The translations under genes were made by a program, and so were the position numbers. A stretch of DNA of 6,070 bases from assembly GCA_017881545.1 (NCBI GenBank), contig JADGQU010000161.1, positions 1 through 6,070 of the forward strand, in the 5' to 3' direction. The notes under the pieces were generated by a model. That model worked only from the letters and a program-made list of their open reading frames with translations, did no database searches and was not told where the DNA came from. Below, piece after piece: positions 1 to 5,957 of this stretch. The DNA is from Gemmatimonadaceae bacterium. Lineage in GTDB: Bacteria > Gemmatimonadota > Gemmatimonadetes > Gemmatimonadales > Gemmatimonadaceae. The first letter of the stretch is position 1. Each line of letters starts with the position of its first letter.

Positions 1-1017
1 GGTGGCGGACTTGGTCGAGCTGACGTTCACGGCCTTCGCGTGCTCGCCGAACACAGCCTTGATCGCGCGTGTCTCGTTGAAGTCGTTGGCCGGAGTCGAC
101 GTCCCATGGGCGTTGATGTACTGAATGTCCCTGGGTTCCAGCCCGGCGTCTTTGAGGGCTCGCTTCATGGCGCGCTGCGCACCTTCGCCATCCGGTGCCG
201 GAGCGGTGAGGTGGTACGCATCGCCGGTCGCGCCGTATCCCACGATCTCGGCGTAGATCGTCGCGCCTCGCGCGAGTGCGTGCTCGAGCTCTTCGAGGAT
301 GAGGATCCCGGCTCCCTCTCCCATGACGAATCCGTCGCGCGTAGCGTCGAACGGACGTGAAGCAGTCTCGGGGCTGTCGTTGCGCTCGGAGAGTGCCTTC
401 ATGTTGGCGAATCCGCCGATGGCCATCGGGGTCACTGTGGCTTCGGCGCCGCCCGTGATCATGATGTCCGCGTCGCCGTACTGGATCGTCCGGTACGCAT
501 CACCTATTGCGTGAGCACTGGTCGCGCAAGCTGATACCGTGGCGTAGTTTGGGCCTTTGGCGTTGAACATCATCGAGACGATGCCGGCGGCGATGTCGGC
601 GATGAACATCGGGATGAAGAAGGGCGAGATTTTACCTACTCCGCGTTCCCGATAGACATCGTGTTGTTCCTCGAAGCTCTTGAGGCCGCCGATGCCGCTT
701 CCGATGATGACCCCAATGCGATCGGGGTCCATTCCATTCCGCTCGACCAGATTCGCGTTGGTCATCGCCTGCCGCGCTGCAGCAACCGCGTACTGGGTGT
801 ACTGGTCCGCGCGCCTCGCTTCCTTGCGCTCCATGTAGTCGAGCGGGTTGAAGCCTTTCACTTCGGCGGCGATTCGAACGGGAAATTTCGATGCGTCGAA
901 CTTGGTGATTGGCGCGGTTCCCGACTTCCCCTCGATGAGGGACCGCCAGGTCGTCGCCACATCATTACCGACGGGGGTAATCGCCCCCAAGCCAGTGACG
1001 ACGACTCGTCTTTTCAT
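1..1017 (-). CDS. fabF: Beta-ketoacyl-ACP synthase II (FabF), 3' end cut by window edge
   Basis: FabF condenses malonyl-ACP with a growing acyl-ACP, extending the chain by two carbons in the cytosolic type II fatty acid pathway. The 339 visible residues begin MKRRVVVTGLGAITPVGN, the typical thiolase-fold start. The nucleophile lies in SACATSAH (Cys164) and the first catalytic His in NAHGTSTP (His304). GEGAG near residues 233-237 is also typical. The frame is still open at base 1, just after VSSTKSAT; in the family the next residues are GH, which supply the second active-site His, so roughly 70 residues lie outside. The start ATG overlaps the acpP stop by one base (TAATG), with GGAG at 1022-1025 four bases upstream. 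FabB is the alternative, but the sequence and the acpP-fabF order favour FabF. Truncation is an artefact of the window. Confidence 0.96.
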   Translation of the reverse strand, partial: MKRRVVVTGLGAITPVGNDVATTWRSLIEGKSGTAPITKFDASKFPVRIAAEVKGFNPLDYMERKEARRADQYTQYAVAAARQAMTNANLVERNGMDPDRIGVIIGSGIGGLKSFEEQHDVYRERGVGKISPFFIPMFIADIAAGIVSMMFNAKGPNYATVSACATSAHAIGDAYRTIQYGDADIMITGGAEATVTPMAIGGFANMKALSERNDSPETASRPFDATRDGFVMGEGAGILILEELEHALARGATIYAEIVGYGATGDAYHLTAPAPDGEGAQRAMKRALKDAGLEPRDIQYINAHGTSTPANDFNETRAIKAVFGEHAKAVNVSSTKSAT

Positions 1018-1256
1018 TACGCTCCGACCTTCTGGTTCAGATAGCCGAGCGCGTCACCGACGGTGCGCAGCTTCTCGGCGTCCTCATCAGGGATGTCGAT
1101 GTTGAACTCCTTCTCGAACTCCATCACGAGCTCGACGATGTCCAGGCTGTCGGCACCAAGATCCTCGATGAAGCTCGCCTCGTTGGTCAACTTCTCACGC
1201 TCCACACCGAGCTCTTTCTCGATGATGTCTTTGACCTTGTTCGAATTGTCGGCCAT
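1017..1256 (-). CDS. acpP: Acyl carrier protein (AcpP)
   Basis: ACP is the small acidic cytosolic carrier that holds fatty acyl intermediates as thioesters on a 4'-phosphopantetheine arm. The protein is 79 residues, the usual length, with the attachment motif GADSLD and the modified serine at residue 37. It is followed by the conserved helix II segment VELVMEFEKEF, which partner enzymes recognise. I chose the ATG giving MADNSNKV because it fits the family length and has GAGGA (1267-1271) ten bases upstream; the frame stays open upstream to an ATG at 1340, but those residues are not ACP-like and would cross the putative promoter. Its own promoter candidate at 1294-1322 fits the high ACP demand of cells. 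The stop TAA shares one base with the fabF start, so the two are probably translationally coupled. Confidence 0.98.
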   Translation of the reverse strand: MADNSNKVKDIIEKELGVEREKLTNEASFIEDLGADSLDIVELVMEFEKEFNIDIPDEDAEKLRTVGDALGYLNQKVGA

Positions 1257-1266
1257 TTGATGAGTT

Positions 1267-1271
1267 TCCTC
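1267..1271 (-). promoter_or_regulatory. Ribosome binding site of acpP
   Basis: GAGGA on the minus strand lies ten bases before the ATG at 1256. It decides the acpP start against the in-frame ATG at 1340, which would add 28 residues foreign to the family. Confidence 0.7.
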
Positions 1272-1293
1272 GTGATTGTGGGGGGTACCCTGA

Positions 1294-1322
1294 AATATAT
1301 CTAACCGAATATCTGATACCAA
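1294..1322 (-). promoter_or_regulatory. Candidate sigma70-type promoter for acpP-fabF
   Basis: In the 116-base fabG-acpP gap the minus strand carries TTGGTA (1317-1322, four of six matches to the -35 consensus), a 17-base spacer, and TATATT (1294-1299, five of six matches to the -10). The stretch is clearly AT-richer than its surroundings. A start near 1287 would leave a leader of about 30 bases that contains the acpP ribosome binding site. This is a pattern match only; the housekeeping sigma consensus of this organism is assumed, not known. Confidence 0.55.
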
Positions 1323-1372
1323 GTTACATCGCTCTTCCACCTCTCGGGTGAAGTCGGCTTCAGCGCCTCGGG

Positions 1373-2110
1373 TTACATCACCATCCCGCCATCCACGACG
1401 AACACCTGCCCCGTGATGTAGGAGGCGAGGTCCGAAGCGAGGAAAGCTACCATGGCGGCGACGTCCTGGACCGAGCCAAGACGTTCAAGTGCAATCTGTT
1501 GGCCCAACGCCGCGCGGGCCTCCTTGGTCATCGCCGAGGTCATCTCCGTCTCGATAAAGCCGGGCGCCACAGCATTCACCAGAATGTTGCGAGACCCCAG
1601 CTCCTTCGCGACGGACTTGGTGAGCGCGATGAGGCCGGCCTTGCTCGCCGCGTAGTTCGACTGCCCCTTGTTGCCGATCAAGCCGACGATGCTCGCAATG
1701 TTGATGATCCTGCCCGCGCGCTTCTTCATCATCCCACGCGACGCGGCGCGAATCGCCGCGAACGCGCCGCGCAGATTGGCGTTCTGAACGGCGTCCCAAT
1801 CCTCGTCCTTGAGACGCATCACCAGGTTGTCGCGAGTGATCCCGGCATTGTTGACGAGAATGTCGATCGAGCCAAACGCCTTCTCGACGTCGTCGACCAA
1901 CTTGGCCACCGCCGCCGTGTCGCCGACATCCGCTGCGAATCCCTTTGCGTTATTCCCGATCGCAGACGCAGCCTCTTCCGCGCGCTTGAGATCGCGACCC
2001 ACAACGGCGACGCGCGCGCCGGATTCAGCCAGAGCTTCGGCGATGGCGCGTCCGATTCCGCGGGTGCTGCCGGTTACGAGCGCGTTCTTTCCGGTGAGAT
2101 CGATCTTCAT
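1373..2110 (-). CDS. fabG: 3-oxoacyl-ACP reductase (FabG)
   Basis: FabG reduces beta-ketoacyl-ACP to (R)-3-hydroxyacyl-ACP with NADPH, the first reduction of each elongation cycle, and acts as a cytosolic tetramer. At 245 residues it has the classic short-chain dehydrogenase length. The cofactor-binding TGSTRGIG spans 13-20 and NNAG 87-90. The catalytic set is Asn112, Ser140, Tyr153 and Lys157 (the last two in NYAASK). VAPGFIETEM (181-190) and the C-terminal GQVFVVDGGM are typical FabG signatures. The start ATG overlaps the fabD stop in ATGA; no good Shine-Dalgarno sequence is visible, so it probably depends on coupling to fabD. Other SDRs share the fold, but the position inside the fab operon makes FabG nearly certain. 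Confidence 0.97.
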   Translation of the reverse strand: MKIDLTGKNALVTGSTRGIGRAIAEALAESGARVAVVGRDLKRAEEAASAIGNNAKGFAADVGDTAAVAKLVDDVEKAFGSIDILVNNAGITRDNLVMRLKDEDWDAVQNANLRGAFAAIRAASRGMMKKRAGRIINIASIVGLIGNKGQSNYAASKAGLIALTKSVAKELGSRNILVNAVAPGFIETEMTSAMTKEARAALGQQIALERLGSVQDVAAMVAFLASDLASYITGQVFVVDGGMVM

Positions 2111-3048
2111 GCTGCGACCATCTGGAGAAGCTTTTCGACTTCCGCCGGAGTTCCGCAGGAAAATGTGCGAGCACCTTTGACGAGCCGCCCAACCAGGCCG
2201 CTCAGGACATTGCCGGGTCCCATCTCAACGTAGAGTGCCTCCGAAAAACGGGCCGCGATGTTTCTGATCTCGGTTGACCAACGAACGGGAGACGTGAGCT
2301 GCCGCAACAGCAGGTCCTTCGCTTCAACCGCTGTCGTCGCCGGCTGAGCGGTCACGTTCGAGTAAACCGGATAAACGGGATCCGTGAAGGCCGACGTCGC
2401 GATCGCGGCGGTGAGTCCGCCCACCGCGGGTTCCATGAGCGGCGAATGAAAAGCGCCACTCACCGGAAGTTTGATCGCTCGCTTCGCGCCCGCCTCCCTG
2501 GCGATCTCCATCGCGCGCTCGACGCCCGCAACTTCGCCGGAGATCACCACCTGATCATCGGTGTTGAAGTTGGCAGGCACCACGAGGCCAGCTTCCTCGC
2601 TCGCGCGCTCGCAGATCTGCTCAATCGGCGTCGTGGTCGTTCCAAGAATCGCCGCCATTGTTCCGGGCCGCGACATTCCGGTATCGAACATCAGCTCGCC
2701 TCGTTTCCGCACAAGGCGGGCGGCGCCCGGAAGGCTGACTGAGTCGGCGGCGTAGTATGCAGTGAATTCTCCGAGCGAATGTCCCGCGGCCGCGCGGACG
2801 TGCTTGCGCACCGCATCTTTCGTGAGAGCCCAGACCGCGGCGCTGTGCGCGAAGAGCGCGGGCTGCGCGTTTCTCGTCAACGTCAGCTCCTCGGCCGGTC
2901 CCTCGAAGCAGAGGCGGCTCAAGTCCGTGCCGAGTGCGGCATCGACTTCGCCAAAAACGCCGCGCGCGACCGGGAATGCTTCAGCCAGCTCCTTTCCCAT
3001 TCCCGGCTTTTGCGAGCCCTGCCCGGGAAAGAGCAGCACGATATCCAC
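2107..3048 (-). CDS. fabD: Malonyl-CoA:ACP transacylase (FabD)
   Basis: FabD moves malonate from malonyl-CoA to the phosphopantetheine of ACP, supplying the extender for FabH and FabF. The 313 residues match the family length. Visible are FPGQGSQ (7-13), the nucleophile elbow GHSLGE with Ser91, the substrate carboxylate-binding Arg116 in RKRGELM, and the catalytic His201 in GAFHSPLM. The family NxPxQ-type segment reads NTDDQVVISG (162-171), an unremarkable variant. Translation starts at GTG: the fabH stop TAG lies in the same frame just two codons upstream, so no earlier start is possible, and the product begins MDIVLLFPGQ as expected. The Shine-Dalgarno sequence is weak, suggesting coupling to fabH. 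The stop overlaps the fabG start (ATGA). Confidence 0.97.
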   Translation of the reverse strand: MDIVLLFPGQGSQKPGMGKELAEAFPVARGVFGEVDAALGTDLSRLCFEGPAEELTLTRNAQPALFAHSAAVWALTKDAVRKHVRAAAGHSLGEFTAYYAADSVSLPGAARLVRKRGELMFDTGMSRPGTMAAILGTTTTPIEQICERASEEAGLVVPANFNTDDQVVISGEVAGVERAMEIAREAGAKRAIKLPVSGAFHSPLMEPAVGGLTAAIATSAFTDPVYPVYSNVTAQPATTAVEAKDLLLRQLTSPVRWSTEIRNIAARFSEALYVEMGPGNVLSGLVGRLVKGARTFSCGTPAEVEKLLQMVAA

Positions 3049-3051
3049 CGC

Positions 3052-4041
3052 CTAGAAGCGGATGACCATCGACGCCCAGGTGAATCCGGCGCCGAATGCG
3101 ACCATCATCACCGTCGAGCCGTCTTTTACCCTACCCGATTCTATCGCCTCGTTGAGCGCGATAGGAATCGATTCCGAAGAAGTGTTGCCGTAGCGATCGA
3201 CGTTCACGAAGACCTTTTCCATGGGGATGCCCGAATGCTTGGCAGTGGCCTCGATGATTCGGACGTTCGCCTGGTGCGGAATCAGGAGATCAATGTCGGA
3301 TCCCGTGAGGCGCGCGCCGTCGAGCGCCCGGTCGGCGGCGTCGGACATCGAACGCACAGCGTGCTTGAAGACCTCGCGGCCCGCCATCCTGACCAGGTGG
3401 GAGCGCTTCTCGAGAACCTCCGCGGACATGGGCGTCGTCGCGCCGCCCTCGGGCCGATAGAGAAGGTCCGCCAGCTTGCCATCGCTCCGCATGTACGCCG
3501 AGAGAATTCCCTTCCCGTGCTTGCTGCGCTTGAGAACGACCGCGCCAGCCCCATCGCCAAACAAGACGCATGTGGAACGGTCCTTCCAGTCCACGATGGC
3601 GCTCATCTTCTCCGCGCCGATCACGAGAGCAGTCTCCGCCGTGCCGGACATGATGAGGCCCTCGGCGACGGTCATGCCGTACAGCCAGCCGGAGCAGGCG
3701 GCGCTGATGTCGAAGGCCGCCGCGCGCGTCGCGCCGAGCTCCGCCTGAATGTCGACGGCGGTGGCGGGAAGGAGACGGTCTGGCGTCGCCGTGGCCAAGA
3801 CGATCACATCGATCTCGCCGGGATGAACTCCCGCTGCTTCCATCGCCTTCCGACTGGCCTCGGAAGACATGGAGCAGGTGGTCTCGCCGTTCTTCGCAAT
3901 ATGCCGCTCGACGATTCCGCTTCGATCGAAGATCCAGTCGTGCGACGTCTCGATGCCGATCGCCGCAAAGTCGTGATTGGTCATCACGTGGGCGGGTACT
4001 CCGCGCCCCGTCCCGACGACCTGGGCAACTGGACGCTTCAT
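3052..4041 (-). CDS. fabH: Beta-ketoacyl-ACP synthase III (FabH)
   Basis: FabH starts fatty acid synthesis by condensing a short acyl-CoA primer with malonyl-ACP to give a beta-ketoacyl-ACP. The 329 residues match the family. The catalytic triad is complete: Cys116 in SAACSGW, His256 in PHQAN and Asn286 in YGNTSS. FGDGAGAVVL (161-170) and the C-terminal FGAGFTWAS are family signatures. The residue before the conserved Pro of the acyl pocket loop is Leu91 (DRLLPATA), where E. coli has Phe87, so primer choice may differ. The ATG overlaps the plsX stop (ATGA), with GGAG at 4047-4050 five bases upstream. Its stop TAG is followed after one codon, in the same frame, by the fabD GTG. Confidence 0.97.
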   Translation of the reverse strand: MKRPVAQVVGTGRGVPAHVMTNHDFAAIGIETSHDWIFDRSGIVERHIAKNGETTCSMSSEASRKAMEAAGVHPGEIDVIVLATATPDRLLPATAVDIQAELGATRAAAFDISAACSGWLYGMTVAEGLIMSGTAETALVIGAEKMSAIVDWKDRSTCVLFGDGAGAVVLKRSKHGKGILSAYMRSDGKLADLLYRPEGGATTPMSAEVLEKRSHLVRMAGREVFKHAVRSMSDAADRALDGARLTGSDIDLLIPHQANVRIIEATAKHSGIPMEKVFVNVDRYGNTSSESIPIALNEAIESGRVKDGSTVMMVAFGAGFTWASMVIRF

Positions 4042-5078
4042 GCCGACTCCGCAATCGCGCTAACGGCGTGCGCGGCTGCCTCGAGCTTCTCGCCGATCTG
4101 ATCGCTCATGTGGGTCTCCACTGCTCGGACCGCTACCGTGATCGCGTTCTTGATGGCGCGCGGCGGCGAGTTCCCATGACAAATAATGCTGACGCCTTTT
4201 ACTCCGAGGAGTGGGGCGCCACCGTAGGCGGTGGAATCGAATCGGCTGAGCGCCGATTTCACGTCCTTGGCATCGATACCCGGGTGATCGCTCAGGAGCT
4301 TGACGATCATGGGTGCCACGGCCTCGTAGAATTTCAGGACGACATTTCCGACGAAGCCGTCGCAGATGACGACGTCGAAGGAGCCGCGATCACTCGCCCC
4401 GGCGGGCAGATCACGGCCTTCGAGGTTTCCGTGAAAGTTGAACCCGGCTTTCCGGAAGAGCACGTGCGCGTCTTTCACGACTGCATTCCCCTTTTCCGGC
4501 TCTTCACCAATGGAGAGAAGGCCGATCGACGGATTGTCGCGACCGAATATGCACTCTGCGTAAACCGCGCCGAGCCACGCAAACTGGAGGAGTTCTCCGG
4601 GGGAACAGTCTACGTTGGCGCCCGAATCGAGAACTATGACGGGGTTGCGCGCTGTCGGGAATACAGTGGCGATCGCCGGACGCGTAAGGCCGGGATGGAG
4701 CTTGAGCAGCATCGCCGACGACGCCATCTGCGCGCCGGTGTTGCCGGCGGAGACGAATGCGTCGGACTTCCCTTCGACCTGCAGCTTGAGCCCGACGACC
4801 ATCGAGCTGTTGGGCTTTTTGCGGAGACCGGCTGTCGGCTTCTCCGACATCTCGATGATCTCGGGCGCCTCGATGATGACCAGCCGGTCGCGCGAGGAGG
4901 CGGCGCCGGAGAGCTCGCCCGAAAGCAATCTCCCGACCTCCGCCTCGATGACAGATGTCTGCCCGACGAGCTGCACTGTGTGCGCACCGTCGAGTTCCTG
5001 CAAGGCGAGCAACGCGCCGGCGATTGTCGCTTTGGGAGCAAAATCTCCCCCCATAGCGTCCAACGCTATTCGCGCCAA
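4038..5078 (-). CDS. plsX: Phosphate acyltransferase (PlsX)
   Basis: PlsX converts long-chain acyl-ACP and phosphate to acyl-phosphate, the donor used by PlsY for the first acylation of glycerol-3-phosphate, and so links the fab enzymes to membrane lipid synthesis. It is a peripheral membrane protein in studied bacteria. The 346 residues are near the usual length. Signatures are DAMGGDFAP (7-15), SAGNTGA (110-116), DSGANVD (151-157), GEEPEKGN (191-198), CDGFVGNVVLK (239-249), YGGAPLLG (285-292) and HGNSPP (301-306). The start is TTG, one base after the rpmF stop, supported by AAGGAAG at 5085-5091 with six-base spacing; ATG codon 9 lies inside the conserved motif and would truncate it. The stop overlaps the fabH start (ATGA). 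Confidence 0.97.
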   Translation of the reverse strand: MARIALDAMGGDFAPKATIAGALLALQELDGAHTVQLVGQTSVIEAEVGRLLSGELSGAASSRDRLVIIEAPEIIEMSEKPTAGLRKKPNSSMVVGLKLQVEGKSDAFVSAGNTGAQMASSAMLLKLHPGLTRPAIATVFPTARNPVIVLDSGANVDCSPGELLQFAWLGAVYAECIFGRDNPSIGLLSIGEEPEKGNAVVKDAHVLFRKAGFNFHGNLEGRDLPAGASDRGSFDVVICDGFVGNVVLKFYEAVAPMIVKLLSDHPGIDAKDVKSALSRFDSTAYGGAPLLGVKGVSIICHGNSPPRAIKNAITVAVRAVETHMSDQIGEKLEAAAHAVSAIAESA

Positions 5079-5079
5079 A

Positions 5080-5262
5080 CTAGGCTTCCTTCGGTTCTAC
5101 TCGCTGTTCGCCATCGTAGTATCCGCATTCCGCGCAGACGTGATGCGGACGCCTCATGCTCTGGCAGCGGGGACACTTCTGGATGACGATCGCAGGCGCG
5201 ATTTTGTGCGTGTTGCGCGCGCGCTTCTTTCGCTTGGAGGTACGTCGCTTCGGGACGGCCAT
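5080..5262 (-). CDS. rpmF: 50S ribosomal protein L32 (RpmF)
   Basis: L32 is a small basic protein of the large ribosomal subunit. The 60-residue sequence starts MAVPKRRTSKRKKRARNTH, the hallmark rRNA-binding N-terminus of bacterial L32. Cys30 and Cys33 (CPRC) with Cys43 and Cys46 (CAEC) form a complete four-cysteine zinc ribbon, so this is the zinc-binding form, not the cysteine-free paralogue some bacteria use under zinc limitation. The ATG has AAGGAA (5271-5276) eight bases upstream. It lies 30 bases after yceD and one base before plsX, the same context as in E. coli, where rpmF is co-transcribed with lipid genes. Confidence 0.98.
   Translation of the reverse strand: MAVPKRRTSKRKKRARNTHKIAPAIVIQKCPRCQSMRRPHHVCAECGYYDGEQRVEPKEA
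5085..5091 (-). promoter_or_regulatory. Ribosome binding site supporting the TTG start of plsX
   Basis: AAGGAAG on the minus strand sits six bases before TTG (5078-5076), inside the last codons of rpmF. Since the family N-terminus requires residues before the first ATG of the frame, this site decides in favour of TTG. Confidence 0.75.
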
Positions 5263-5292
5263 TGTATCTGTTCCTTGGGGTGGTTTGACGTG

Positions 5293-5805
5293 CTAGTGTG
5301 CGTCGCCCTGGTGCTTGAGCAACGCGCCCCAGCGCGATTCAGTCCTGGTTGGTGTGCAGTTGCAAGTGCTTTCGTTCAAATTGGTACCGCATGTCGCGCA
5401 GAGTCCTTTGCAATTCTCTCTGCACTGGACGTAAGCAGGAGCCGTGAGCAGCCACGTCTCTCGCACCGCCGCGCGGAGATCCAGCATCCTCGCATTGGGA
5501 TCGTATAGAAACACATCCGGATCGTCCGCTTCGTCAGCGCCGATGCCGGCGAGAAGGAAGTGTACCTCCTCATCGACCGCGACGTCGACATCTTCAAGGC
5601 ACAACCGGCAAGGAAGCACGATTTCGCCGTCGATGCGACCGGCGAAATAGAATCTTCCCTCGCCCGCCGACGACAGCCTTCCGATCACCCGGACCGGCCG
5701 CGACGGACGGACATCTCCCTCTTCCCAAATGGGATCGTCCGGCTGAATCGAGCCGTCCACATGGACGGCTTTGGTCTCCAGCGAGCGTATGTCAAAGGAC
5801 AGCAT
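5293..5805 (-). CDS. yceD: YceD/DUF177 family protein, cysteine-rich
   Basis: This 170-residue protein belongs to the YceD (DUF177) family, nearly always encoded just before rpmF and linked in published work to 23S rRNA accumulation; its exact action is not settled. It begins MLSFDIRSLE, usual for the family. A CRLCL motif (Cys66, Cys69) is followed by an acidic stretch and a C-terminal cysteine cluster (Cys128, 132, 136, 139, 148 and 150) around CKGLCATCGTNLN, then the conserved SRWGALLK. The cysteines suggest a metal site, which is inference. The ATG has AAGGG (5809-5813) only three bases upstream, an unusually tight spacing, but the N-terminus fits relatives. It is the first gene of the tight cluster, so any operon promoter should lie in 5806-5957. 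Confidence 0.92.
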   Translation of the reverse strand: MLSFDIRSLETKAVHVDGSIQPDDPIWEEGDVRPSRPVRVIGRLSSAGEGRFYFAGRIDGEIVLPCRLCLEDVDVAVDEEVHFLLAGIGADEADDPDVFLYDPNARMLDLRAAVRETWLLTAPAYVQCRENCKGLCATCGTNLNESTCNCTPTRTESRWGALLKHQGDAH

Positions 5806-5822
5806 AAGCCCTTAACATTAGC

Positions 5823-5836
5823 GGGTTTAACAACCC
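5823..5836 (-). repeat. Small inverted repeat in the yceD leader
   Basis: The two arms GGGTT and AACCC are perfectly complementary and flank a four-base loop, ending 17 bases before the yceD ATG. The stem is short and could be chance, a weak operator, or a leader hairpin near the ribosome binding site. Confidence 0.35.
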
Positions 5837-5910
5837 CATTCCAGTGCGGTATGCGAGCTTTTTTTCGTGGCTGAGTTTCTTACCTGAAGACTACCTGCCG
5901 GGGGTCGTCG

Positions 5911-5920
5911 GCCGGCCGGC
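5911..5920. repeat. GC-rich palindrome GCCGGCCGGC downstream of ndk
   Basis: The ten bases are a perfect palindrome. They sit inside a wider weak inverted pair, CTGCC at 5895-5899 and GGCAG at 5932-5936. The structure lies about 40 bases beyond the ndk stop and could stabilise the ndk mRNA end or pause transcription, but it lacks a U-run, so it is not called a terminator. Confidence 0.35.
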
Positions 5921-5957
5921 TGTGGGCTGCGGGCAGAGGACGGAACAGATCTGGGCG

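Larger units (their letters stand above)
5806..5957 (-). other. ndk-yceD intergenic region, probable operon leader
   Basis: These 152 bases separate the ndk stop from the yceD start. In transcription order they hold a GC-rich segment with a 10-base palindrome, a run of seven A (5859-5865), and a small hairpin (5823-5836) before the yceD ribosome binding site. I found no -35/-10 pair good enough to call; the best pairs match only about half of each hexamer. No G+C stem followed by a U-run on the minus strand marks an intrinsic terminator for ndk, so read-through from ndk is possible. No further gene is supported here. Confidence 0.5.

Noticed and set aside
1328..1372. A possible terminator after fabG: TGAAG and CTTCA arms around a four-base loop, and a repeated CCCGAG.
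   Set aside because: The stem is only five base pairs, not GC-rich, and no U-run follows, so it does not support termination before acpP.
2779..4101. A 440-codon open frame on the plus strand opposite fabD and fabH.
   Set aside because: It is antisense to two genes with complete catalytic motifs. The translation is rich in Arg, Gly, Ala and His with no recognisable domain, which is typical of the complement of GC-rich coding DNA.
4068..5186. A 372-codon open frame on the plus strand opposite plsX and rpmF.
   Set aside because: It is antisense to well-supported plsX and part of rpmF, shows no known motif, and is explained by codon bias on the other strand.
5859..5865. A T7 run on the plus strand read as an intrinsic terminator tail.
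   Set aside because: No plus-strand gene precedes it and no GC-rich hairpin lies directly before it. It is more simply an A-tract upstream of yceD.
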